Shown piece by piece: positions 1-6,969 of a stretch of DNA of 64,000 nt (position 1 is the first letter of the stretch; every line of letters starts with the position of its first letter). The stretch is from Maritalea porphyrae (GTDB lineage: Bacteria > Pseudomonadota > Alphaproteobacteria > Rhizobiales > Devosiaceae), in NCBI RefSeq assembly GCF_027213965.1, contig NZ_JAPWGX010000006.1:102362-166361 (forward strand). The letters run 5' to 3'. The translations under genes and the position numbers were made by a program. The notes below the pieces were generated by a model that worked only from the letters and a program-made list of their open reading frames with translations, did not search any database and was not told where the DNA came from.

Positions 1-1
1 G

Positions 2-484
2 CAAGCGGGACGCCCTGCCAATCCGGGCCGTATCAACGACGTGCGCCACATCATCTATAAATCCGCTGAAGAACCATGGCGGCACGCCAAGTCCAACTTG
101 GGTTTGATGATGCGTGAAGGCTTGCTCAAAGAAAATATCGATGGGGAAGCGCTGCAATGGGCCCACAAGCGAATTTTGGGTCGGCCCGAAAATCGCCGCA
201 TATTGATGGTGATTTCTGATGGCGCGCCTGTTGATGACAGCACGCAGTCCGTCAACCCCGGCAATTATTTGGAAAAACATCTGCGCTACGTAATCGAAGA
301 CATAGAAACCCGCTCACCCGTGCAACTGGTTGCCATTGGTATTGGTCACGATGTGACCCGATATTACCGACGTGCAGTCACTTTGCTGGACGCTGAAGAA
401 TTGGCGGGTGCTTTGACCGATAATCTTGCAGATTTGTTTGACGAAGAATTGCCACAAGAAACCCGTCGCAGAGGCCGAAAATAG
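2..484 (+). CDS. cobT: Cobaltochelatase subunit CobT, C-terminal part (cut by window edge)
   Basis: The reading frame is open from the left edge, so this is the 3' end of a larger gene. CobT works with CobS as the AAA-type chaperone of CobN and inserts cobalt into hydrogenobyrinate a,c-diamide in aerobic cobalamin synthesis. The visible 160 residues match the von Willebrand A-type end of Cob[27 protein letters not shown], then [13 protein letters not shown] (MIDAS-like DGAPxxDST) and [13 protein letters not shown]. It ends in a basic RRRGRK tail at a TAG that overlaps the upstream part of the next reading frame. A cobalamin adenosyltransferase at 42529-43104 fits the same pathway. The call is confident; the start lies outside the window. 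Confidence 0.93.
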   Translation, partial: QAGRPANPGRINDVRHIIYKSAEEPWRHAKSNLGLMMREGLLKENIDGEALQWAHKRILGRPENRRILMVISDGAPVDDSTQSVNPGNYLEKHLRYVIEDIETRSPVQLVAIGIGHDVTRYYRRAVTLLDAEELAGALTDNLADLFDEELPQETRRRGRK

Positions 485-507
485 CCCGAAATCCGTTTCT
501 GATCGCA

Positions 508-1482
508 ATGATGCTTGGCGCCCTTTGTGCGCCCGGCACTGCTTTTGCCGAAAAGCTCACCATAAACGCCGCTCAAATCAAATGGTTTAAGAGCCAATCG
601 ATTGGCAAGCCCGTGGGAATAGATCTCATTTGGCGTGGTGGCCTGCACCTCACCAGCACACACCCTGATTTTGGCGGCCTGTCGGACCTCACGTTCACCT
701 CCCAAAATGGGGATTTGGCGATCGTGACCGACAAGGGCCGTATGATCACAGCTCAGCTGTCCTACGACGCAACAAACGCACCAATTGCCATCAACAGGGC
801 CGAAATCAAACGGATCAAAAACTCAAAGGGCGCAAACCTTCCTTCAAACTTTTCGCGCGACCCAGAAGCCATTGACACCATCTATCGCAATGGCACCCCA
901 AGCGCGGTGCGCGTTGGCTTTGAACATCTTACCCGCGTGGCGGACTTTGGCCTTATCGATGGAAAACCAGAAGGCGCGGCAAAAGACTATGCCCTGCCAA
1001 GCTGGATCACCCGGCAACGTAATAATGGCTCCATTGAATCATTGTGCATCGCGCCACCCACTTCCCCGGTCGCAGGTTCGACATTGGTCATTTTGGAGGA
1101 TGTGCGCGACCAAAAGGGCAACAATCGCGCCTGGCTCTCGGGCAAACGTGATGGCGGCGACCTAAGCGTAAAAGCTGAAGGTGGTTTTCGCCCGACCGCC
1201 TGCACCTTCACCCCTTCAGGTGATTTGCTGATTCTCTTTCGCGACGTGGGGATATTTGGGTTTTCCATGCAGTTGCAATTGGTTCCCGCACAAGACGTTC
1301 GGGCCAACACAATCCTTTCAGGCAAAAAACTGCTCGAAGCGAATGGCGGCGATGTGGACAATATGGAAGGTCTGACCACCCATATTGGCACAAAGGGTGA
1401 AACCGTCATTTCCATTCTATCAGATGACAATTTTCGCGGCTGGGAACGTACCCTTTTGCTGCAATTTGAATGGGTAAAATAA
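508..1482 (+). CDS. Exported esterase-like activity of phytase family protein
   Basis: A secreted protein of about 324 residues resembling the phytase-like/esterase-like family (a beta-propeller type fold). The substrate is unknown; the family name reflects weak phosphatase or esterase activity in a few members. Family-like stretches include the early SDLTFTSQNGDLAIVTDKGR, RDPEAIDTIY and, near the end, DNMEGLTTH followed by ISDDNF, a typical ending. The annotated ATG gives only MMLGALCAPGTAFA before the likely AFA/E cleavage site, which is short and has no positive charge. The frame is open further upstream and would give a better signal peptide from a non-standard codon at 481 (see findings). 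The gene directly follows cobT and is probably cotranscribed. Confidence 0.75.
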   Translation: MMLGALCAPGTAFAEKLTINAAQIKWFKSQSIGKPVGIDLIWRGGLHLTSTHPDFGGLSDLTFTSQNGDLAIVTDKGRMITAQLSYDATNAPIAINRAEIKRIKNSKGANLPSNFSRDPEAIDTIYRNGTPSAVRVGFEHLTRVADFGLIDGKPEGAAKDYALPSWITRQRNNGSIESLCIAPPTSPVAGSTLVILEDVRDQKGNNRAWLSGKRDGGDLSVKAEGGFRPTACTFTPSGDLLILFRDVGIFGFSMQLQLVPAQDVRANTILSGKKLLEANGGDVDNMEGLTTHIGTKGETVISILSDDNFRGWERTLLLQFEWVK

Positions 1483-1572
1483 TTTTGATTTCACCAATAA
1501 AATCTGTCTAATATGCCCCCACCTCAACGCAAGCTCGAGGATAACGAGCATACTCAAAACAAGGGATAATTC

Positions 1573-2619
1573 ATGAATATCGATCTACTTAAACGCCTGT
1601 GCGAAACACCAGGCGCGCCGGGCCGCGAAGACCGCATCCGCGACCTCATTGAAAAAGAAATCGACGGCCTGTTTGACGAAGTAACAACCGACGCTATGGG
1701 TTCACTTTTGTGCAAACGCAACCCAACCGGCAAACCTGCAAATCCACCCAAAAAAATCATGCTCTTGTGCCACATGGACGAGATCGGATTTTTGGTTTCT
1801 CACGTCACAGACAAAGGCCACGTCTATGTGGACAATGTAGGTGGTTTTGACACCCGCAACCTGTTCAGCCGCCGTGTACTCGTGGTCACCGAAAATGGCG
1901 ACTATAAAGCGGTGATGAACCCGGGTGGCAAACCAATCCACATTCAGTCCGCTGAAGAAGGCAAAAAAATCCCAACGGTTTCTGAGTTTGTGATTGACCT
2001 TGGCATGGGCGAAAAAACCAAAGACGTTGTGCAAGTGGGCGACTATGTGGTGATGGATGAGCCATTGCTGGATTTGGAAGACAAAGTGGTCTCCAAAGCA
2101 CTCGACAACCGCGTCGCATGTTGGTTGGGCATCGAATCTATCCGCAAATTGGTTGAGGACAAATCTTCTCACGATTGCGAAATTCATGTGGCCTTCACCA
2201 CTCAAGAAGAAGTTGGCCTGCGCGGTGCCCGCACAGCGTCTCACGCAATCCAGCCTGACATTGGGCTAGGTATTGACGTAACCCTTGCCTGCGACACCCC
2301 AGGCGTGCCTGAGCACCAAGCCGTGACCATCCAAGGCAAAGGTTTTGGCCTGCACGTCAAAGACAGCTCATTCATCGCTGATATCGGCCTCGTGCGTGAA
2401 GTTGAAGCATTGGCCAAGAAAAATGACATCCCTTATCAGCGCACAATTCTGGCCCGTGGCGGCCAAGATGGCGCAGCAGCTCAACAAGCTGCAGCTGGTG
2501 CAAAAGCTGTCGGCATCGTTGTCGGCTGTCGCTATGTGCATACGGTCACCGAAATGATCGACAAAACTGATCTGAAAGCGGCCCGTGATATTTTGACCGC
2601 ATATTTGGCGGATCACTAA
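1573..2619 (+). CDS. M42 family metallopeptidase (glutamyl aminopeptidase-like)
   Basis: A 348-residue cytosolic dinuclear-zinc aminopeptidase of the M42/FrvX-YsdC family, which forms large tetrahedral assemblies and trims peptides. Visible metal and catalytic residues are H67 and D69 in LLCHMDEIGFLV, D178 in KALDNRV, the E212-E213 pair in TTQEEVGLRGA, D235 in GIDVTLACD and H323 in YVHTVTEM. Length is normal. The ATG has a good ribosome site, AAGGGA, eight bases upstream. In some proteobacteria an M42 peptidase accompanies osmoprotectant dipeptide (NAGGN) synthesis, but those partner genes are not here, so the substrate is open. A hairpin terminator follows. Confidence 0.9.
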   Translation: MNIDLLKRLCETPGAPGREDRIRDLIEKEIDGLFDEVTTDAMGSLLCKRNPTGKPANPPKKIMLLCHMDEIGFLVSHVTDKGHVYVDNVGGFDTRNLFSRRVLVVTENGDYKAVMNPGGKPIHIQSAEEGKKIPTVSEFVIDLGMGEKTKDVVQVGDYVVMDEPLLDLEDKVVSKALDNRVACWLGIESIRKLVEDKSSHDCEIHVAFTTQEEVGLRGARTASHAIQPDIGLGIDVTLACDTPGVPEHQAVTIQGKGFGLHVKDSSFIADIGLVREVEALAKKNDIPYQRTILARGGQDGAAAQQAAAGAKAVGIVVGCRYVHTVTEMIDKTDLKAARDILTAYLADH

Positions 2620-2650
2620 TCAACCCGCTGCAAAGCTGGTGACAATTGGA

Positions 2651-2674
2651 AGCCCGTTGCTATCGCAGCGGGCT
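2651..2674 (+). terminator. Hairpin terminator after the M42 peptidase
   Basis: Inverted repeat AGCCCGTTGC / GCAGCGGGCT with a TATC loop gives a 10-bp stem with one G-U pair, followed by a pyrimidine-rich TCTCTATTT. It lies between the M42 stop and the stop of the convergent acetyltransferase, so it may serve both strands, better for the plus strand. Confidence 0.7.
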
Positions 2675-2677
2675 TCT

Positions 2678-3457
2678 CTATTTGGAAATCACCTTATCGA
2701 CGATCTTATCAAACCGAGTGTCCATGCACACGCTCAGGTCAGTCGTGATAAAACGACCATCGATAAAGAGGCTGAAAATCGTCGCTGGTGTTGGCGCATT
2801 CTGCGCCGCTTCCAAACTGTCCAACTTGATGATTTTTGCGGTCAGATTACGTTTTTCGCAAGTTTCTTTAAGTGAAGTTTCAATATGAAAATCTGTAAAT
2901 GGGCAGCGATTTGAATAATAGACCGTGACGCCTTTGGTTGCTGGATCAAGCCCCAGCCTTGCGCTCTTAGCAAAATGCGGTAGCTCGGCGTTTGGCATCT
3001 CACCGGTTTCAAGCGCCAAGAGAACAAAGCCATTTTCCAACTCGTCAACTTGACGAAACCCCTGCCGCAAAAGCCATTTCCCATCGCTTTGGAAATGCAT
3101 CTTTTTCTTACCCACAACAGAAACCAAGCCGGCCAACCCTTGTTGTTTTGCATCGGCTAGGGCGGACTTTAAAAGCGCTTTGCCGTGGCCCTGCTCTTTG
3201 AATTTCCCCGACACCCAAAAACAACCCATCACCATCCACTCCGGCGCAACAACCGGCATCCACGTTTGAGCACCCGGGCCATATTCGATAAACACTTTGC
3301 CACGCTCGTCCAAACGCGTGAACCGATAGCCATGCGCATGTTGATCCGAGAGCCATTGCTTTTTTGCCTCGTAGCCTTTGGTGCATTTCTTGTCAGAAAT
3401 CGCACAGCAAATATGCTCTGTTGGCAGCGTTTCAGGTGTTAAAGAGATGTAAGCCAT
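2678..3457 (-). CDS. GNAT N-acetyltransferase with C-terminal YoaP-like domain
   Basis: A 259-residue protein with two parts. The N-terminal half is a GNAT acyltransferase (acetyl-CoA binding around FKEQGHGKALLKSALADA). The C-terminal 90 residues resemble the YoaP domain: VYYSNRCPFTDFHI, a thioredoxin-like strand with a CPFT motif, and ATIFSLFIDGRFITTDLSV near the end. The substrate is unknown. The longest open frame starts 17 codons upstream, but the ATG at 3457 has a strong AAGGAGG eight bases before it and opens with MAYISL, as in relatives. It diverges from the DsbA-fold isomerase gene. Confidence 0.82.
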   Translation of the reverse strand: MAYISLTPETLPTEHICCAISDKKCTKGYEAKKQWLSDQHAHGYRFTRLDERGKVFIEYGPGAQTWMPVVAPEWMVMGCFWVSGKFKEQGHGKALLKSALADAKQQGLAGLVSVVGKKKMHFQSDGKWLLRQGFRQVDELENGFVLLALETGEMPNAELPHFAKSARLGLDPATKGVTVYYSNRCPFTDFHIETSLKETCEKRNLTAKIIKLDSLEAAQNAPTPATIFSLFIDGRFITTDLSVCMDTRFDKIVDKVISK

Positions 3458-3647
3458 GTCAGTTTCCTCCTTTTCAAAAAAGCTAAGTCCAAAGGCGTTC
3501 AGCGTCATTGAGGCAGGTCAACCTCTTTACTCAGATGCAAGACAGGTAAGAAGATATCAGCGAGATATAGCCACTGCGAACTTGATTGCTGCGCCAAACT
3601 GTTACAGCTTTGACGCTAAGAAAACGGATCAGGATCGGCCCAAACCA

Positions 3648-4289
3648 ATGCCAACAATCGAATATATCTATTCAGCCCATTCCGCTTTTGCCTATTTGGG
3701 TTCTGCTGAATTGAACAAAATATGCGCTGAACACAACGCCACATTGGTGCACAAACCCATTCTGTTGTCGCCAGTTGTTGAAACACAAGGCTCAAAACCA
3801 TTTCGGGAACGCACACAAGCCCATGTGGATTATTTTTTTGGTCGACAAATCGAGAGATGGGCGGCGTACCGCAAGGTGCCAATTGTCAACTTCCGACCAA
3901 CCTATCACGACGCTGACTATAGCCTTGCCTCAGGGCTAATTCTTGCCCTTGGGGACAGGGGCATACAAGTTGATCGAATGGCCCATGCTATTCTTCAAGC
4001 CCACTGGCGCGATGACGCTGATCTTTCGAACCATGAAACGCTTCAAAAGGTGGCATCGGATATGGGTCACAATGCTGAGGCGTTGATGGAAAAAGCCGCT
4101 TCACAACAGGTGCAAAACAAACTGCTAGCCAACTCAGATTGGGCGCGTGAGCACAGTGTTTTCGGGTCCCCAACCTATATCGTTGATGGCGACCCATTTT
4201 ATGGCCAAGATCATCTAGAGCTGGTGAAGCGCGCACTTTCGCAACCATTTGCGCCAACCAAATGGTCCAACCCGTCTGTTCAAAGCTAA
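3648..4289 (+). CDS. 2-hydroxychromene-2-carboxylate isomerase family protein (DsbA fold)
   Basis: A 213-residue protein of the HCCA isomerase / kappa-class GST family, thioredoxin-fold enzymes that use glutathione to isomerise aromatic degradation intermediates. Seen: IEYIYSAHSAFAYLG at the start, with the serine where DsbA has its first cysteine, RKVPIVNFRP in the middle, and VFGSPTYIVDGDPFYGQDHL at the end, the family's closing segment. A longer open frame begins at 3456, but residue 65 (ATG at 3648) is where family homology starts and AGGAT lies upstream. No aromatic degradation genes are nearby, so the true substrate is unknown. Confidence 0.85.
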   Translation: MPTIEYIYSAHSAFAYLGSAELNKICAEHNATLVHKPILLSPVVETQGSKPFRERTQAHVDYFFGRQIERWAAYRKVPIVNFRPTYHDADYSLASGLILALGDRGIQVDRMAHAILQAHWRDDADLSNHETLQKVASDMGHNAEALMEKAASQQVQNKLLANSDWAREHSVFGSPTYIVDGDPFYGQDHLELVKRALSQPFAPTKWSNPSVQS

Positions 4290-4321
4290 GCGGGAAGCTT
4301 TTTTAAACGCCCAACAAAAAA

Positions 4322-4341
4322 CGCCCCGAAATTTCGGGGCG
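4322..4341 (+). terminator. Perfect palindromic terminator
   Basis: CGCCCCGAAATTTCGGGGCG is a perfect 20-base inverted repeat, followed by CTTTGCT on the plus strand and preceded by an A-rich run that reads as U-rich on the minus strand. It separates the isomerase gene from the convergent transporter gene and can act in both directions. Confidence 0.8.
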
Positions 4342-4407
4342 CTTTGCTACACGGCTAAATTGGCTCACATCAATTCAGCACGTTGGGTGCGAATGGTTAG
4401 TTCGCTT

Positions 4408-5055
4408 TTAGGCGATCGCTTTTTCAGCGGATCGCCGATCAGAAACAAATTGGCGCAAGAAATTGTAAGGCGCGAGCAGTGCAAACACCATTAGACCTTT
4501 GACGATCAGATCCCCGAGCCCCAGAGAAACATACAAAGGCACTTCAGGTCCCATGCTGAGCAAAGGCACACCAAATCCTAGCGAACTATCCGCTTGAGCA
4601 AAGAAATTGTCGATCCCCACAAATACGGGTGCGAACGCCAAAGAGAAGAAAATCGCTGTATCCACTGCCGAAGCAATGCTTGACGAAATCAAGGGCGCGC
4701 GCCACCAAGCCCCACCAGAACGCAATCGATCAAATATGGAAATATCCAACAATTGTGCGATCAAGAACGCAGAGCCAGAAGCCACGGCAATACGTGGGTT
4801 GGCCAATTGTAGCGACAAATAGACGGCAAAAGAAAATCCAACCAACACAACGATGCGCGCAGATTTTGGGCCGAAATGACGGTTGGTCAAATCAGTTACA
4901 AGAAATGCGAATGGATAGGTAAAGGCACCCCAGGTGAGGATTTCTTTAAGGTCTAGCGGTCCGAGTTGAACCTCAACCGGAATGGCGACCAAATAGTTCG
5001 AAGCGACAACGACAATCGCCATGGCAACAACGGCCACTAAAAAACGAGCGAGCAT
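4408..5055 (-). CDS. Queuosine precursor transporter (YhhQ/VUT family)
   Basis: A 215-residue inner-membrane protein of the DUF165/YhhQ family, which imports queuosine precursors such as preQ0/preQ1 for tRNA wobble modification. Hydrophobic segments fill most of the length. Family motifs seen are WGAFTYPFAFLVTDLTNRHFG, split by a polar turn, and FLIAQLLDISIFDRLR with the acidic residue between helices, then SSSIASAVDTAIFF. ATG 5055 is preceded by AGAGG. The leader carries a small GAGTT/AACTC hairpin but nothing I recognise as a preQ1 riboswitch. GluQRS (39415-40314) acts on queuosine-bearing tRNA-Asp. Confidence 0.9.
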   Translation of the reverse strand: MLARFLVAVVAMAIVVVASNYLVAIPVEVQLGPLDLKEILTWGAFTYPFAFLVTDLTNRHFGPKSARIVVLVGFSFAVYLSLQLANPRIAVASGSAFLIAQLLDISIFDRLRSGGAWWRAPLISSSIASAVDTAIFFSLAFAPVFVGIDNFFAQADSSLGFGVPLLSMGPEVPLYVSLGLGDLIVKGLMVFALLAPYNFLRQFVSDRRSAEKAIA

Positions 5056-5119
5056 GATAATGCACCTCTTGAGTTACGCGGCAACTCCGGCAACAGACCG
5101 ACGCCACTTATGAAAACAA

Positions 5120-5153
5120 GAATCCGCGAAACGAACATTCGTTCCGCGGATTC
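5120..5153 (-). terminator. rpmB terminator
   Basis: GAATCCGCG...CGCGGATTC arms with inner GAAC/GTTC pairs form a long stem. On the minus strand the stem is followed by TTGTTTT. It lies 30 bases past the rpmB stop. Confidence 0.8.
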
Positions 5154-5182
5154 CAAATCAAAAATCTAAAAGAAACCGTAGC

Positions 5183-5467
5183 TTAAGACGCTTGCGCCAA
5201 ACGGATTTCTTTTTTAACGCCCAAAGCGCGATCTGACAATTCAGTGTCTTTTGCTTTAAGCAAATATGCGTCCAAGCCACCGCGGTGCTCAACAGTACGC
5301 AAAGCAGCAGCTGAAACTTTGAGTTTCACGTTGCGGCCCAAAGTTTCAGACATCAAAGTCACATTGCACAAGTTAGGCAAAAACTTGCGACGAGTCCGGT
5401 TGAGCGCGTGGCTCACATTGTTACCAGACATCACACCTTTGCCAGAAAGTTCACAACGCCGTGCCAT
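5183..5467 (-). CDS. rpmB: 50S ribosomal protein L28
   Basis: A 94-residue ribosomal protein of the large subunit. The start [20 protein letters not shown] and TRRKFLPNL are typical of alphaproteobacterial L28, which has a C-terminal extension ([16 protein letters not shown]) compared with E. coli. It is a single-gene unit with its own terminator. The upstream 240 bases to the divergent DUF3108 gene hold both promoters. Confidence 0.97.
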   Translation of the reverse strand: MARRCELSGKGVMSGNNVSHALNRTRRKFLPNLCNVTLMSETLGRNVKLKVSAAALRTVEHRGGLDAYLLKAKDTELSDRALGVKKEIRLAQAS

Positions 5468-5710
5468 GTTTTAATTCCCGTTCGATCCATAGTACCTAGT
5501 CTGTCTCGCACAAATCGCGGAGCCCGACAGGTCTCAATTACATGAAAAAGTCGCGTTTAAGTAGATAATCGCTGACCATTAGTCAAGCACTTCTCGCCAA
5601 AAATCAATCCGAATTGCCTTGAAAGCATCAAACCATGTCGGCACTGTTAAAAATCAGTGATTCGTCAAAAGCGCAATAGTTTATGCATTAACCAAGGATC
5701 GACCGACATC

Positions 5711-6511
5711 GTGGCCGCATCGTTTACCCCAACTCTTTTCCGCTCAATCCTATTTATCGCGGCCTTTTTTTGCGCGCCTTTTAGCGCCTTGGCCAATAAT
5801 CTAAACGCAAACGCCAATTATGTTGTCACCTTGAGGGGCGTCAATATTTCAACCGTCAGTGTCGGATTTAAAGACAATGGACAAATCTACAGCGTAAATA
5901 TTTTAGGCGATGTAACGGGCTTGGCCTCTTTAGTGGCAGCGGGTACTGCGCGGTTTGCCTCCTCGGGCAACTCATCAGGCGACCAGCTGCAAAGCGAACG
6001 ATTCGAACTAGAAACCATTGCAAACGATCAATCGTTTAATGTTATGTTTCAAGCCAACCAGGGCAATGTCACCAGCTCTCAAGTCATGCCGCCCCTCAGC
6101 CAAAACAAAAATCGCGTTCCTATTGTGCGCAAACACCGCCAGAATATTAATGACCCCATTGCGTCCTTTTTTCTGAAAGCAGATCGCTTAGAACCGGCGC
6201 TGTGCGACCGCCAACTAAAAGTCTATACAGGCGTTGAGCGCTACAATATCGACCTCAAGTTTGCAAAAGAGCAAACCGCAACATCCAAAGCTACTGGCTA
6301 TCAGGGCCCCGTTATTTTATGCACCATGCGTTACAATCCAATATCCGGGCACTTCACAAATTCTGATACCACCACCTATATGCAATCCAACCAGCGGTTT
6401 TTGATCTGGTACGCCCCCTTGGGTCAATCGGGTTATATGATTCCCTATCGCGTTTTGGTGGGCACAGCTTTTGGCGATCTCTCTATGGTGCTCACACGGC
6501 TAAATTATTGA
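5711..6511 (+). CDS. DUF3108 domain exported protein
   Basis: A protein of about 266 residues with a signal peptide (TLFRSILFIAAFFCAPFSALA, likely cut after ALA). DUF3108 is a periplasmic or outer-membrane-associated beta-rich domain of unknown function, common in alphaproteobacteria. Seen: the early YVVTLRGVNISTVSVGF strand pair, DPIASFFL with conserved aspartate, CDRQLKVYTGVERYNIDL, and at the end SGYMIPYRVLVGTAFGDL. A GTG at 5657 gives a longer frame. The GTG at 5711 has AAGGA upstream and gives a normal signal peptide, so I prefer it. The exact start is uncertain. Confidence 0.8.
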   Translation: MAASFTPTLFRSILFIAAFFCAPFSALANNLNANANYVVTLRGVNISTVSVGFKDNGQIYSVNILGDVTGLASLVAAGTARFASSGNSSGDQLQSERFELETIANDQSFNVMFQANQGNVTSSQVMPPLSQNKNRVPIVRKHRQNINDPIASFFLKADRLEPALCDRQLKVYTGVERYNIDLKFAKEQTATSKATGYQGPVILCTMRYNPISGHFTNSDTTTYMQSNQRFLIWYAPLGQSGYMIPYRVLVGTAFGDLSMVLTRLNY

Positions 6512-6969
6512 TAAAGCCAGCCAAATCGCAGAGATACCGTTAACCATAACGCCCAAATCGGCCCGGTCATTTCGACACGTCAAAGTCTTTTTCGTAAAGA
6601 TTGTGTGTTTTTTTCGCCCATTTTCAGCCCCAAAGATTAACTTGGACAAAAAAAACACCATCTGAACATTCAAACAACTGAAACATTGATTAGGATTTTA
6701 TACAAATTAAGCATATCGAAACATTGGTGAACATGATTTTGCTTTTTCAAGACCACAATCTTGGGGTTATGAGAAAAATAGTAGCCCCAAGCCCTATGAC
6801 CCACCATATACTGTAGGGAACGAAGCAAGAATTGGTGCAAAACCGCGATTCGGACCGTGTTCGTTCCTCTTTTGTACCAATCATTAATCCAAAGCTGTTT
6901 TGACCCGCCGTCCTGTCTCAAAAAAAGACAGTCAAACCAGCCACAACTCCAAAGGACGCCGGAGAAACT
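6512..6969. other. 458-bp gap upstream of the helicase
   Basis: No convincing gene; the open frames here lack codon bias and family resemblance. It must contain the helicase promoter. The central part folds (see the ncRNA candidate at 6760-6877). Near the end, CTGTC TCAAAAAAA GACAG is a small hairpin at about 6914-6932, just before the helicase ribosome site. Confidence 0.5.
6760..6877 (+). ncRNA. Candidate structured RNA or leader upstream of the helicase
   Basis: Two hairpins lie in tandem. The first is CTTGGGGTTA / TAGCCCCAAG (6760-6769 with 6782-6791), ten pairs including one G-U, with a 12-base purine-rich loop. The second has GGAACGAA / TTCGTTCC arms (6817-6824 with 6860-6867), an inner GAAT/ATTC helix, and ends in TCTTTTG, which resembles a terminator tail. 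The strand is assigned from that tail. It could be a small RNA, an attenuator for the helicase operon or chance. No known RNA family is recognised. Confidence 0.3.

Noticed and set aside
1702..2244. 180-residue minus-strand frame inside the M42 peptidase gene
   Set aside because: Fully antisense to conserved M42 catalytic motifs; repeated aromatic residues are a frame artefact.
5056..5119. preQ1 riboswitch in front of the queuosine-precursor transporter
   Set aside because: The leader has a 5-bp GAGTT/AACTC hairpin but not the preQ1-I loop and A-rich tail, nor a pattern I can match to classes II or III.
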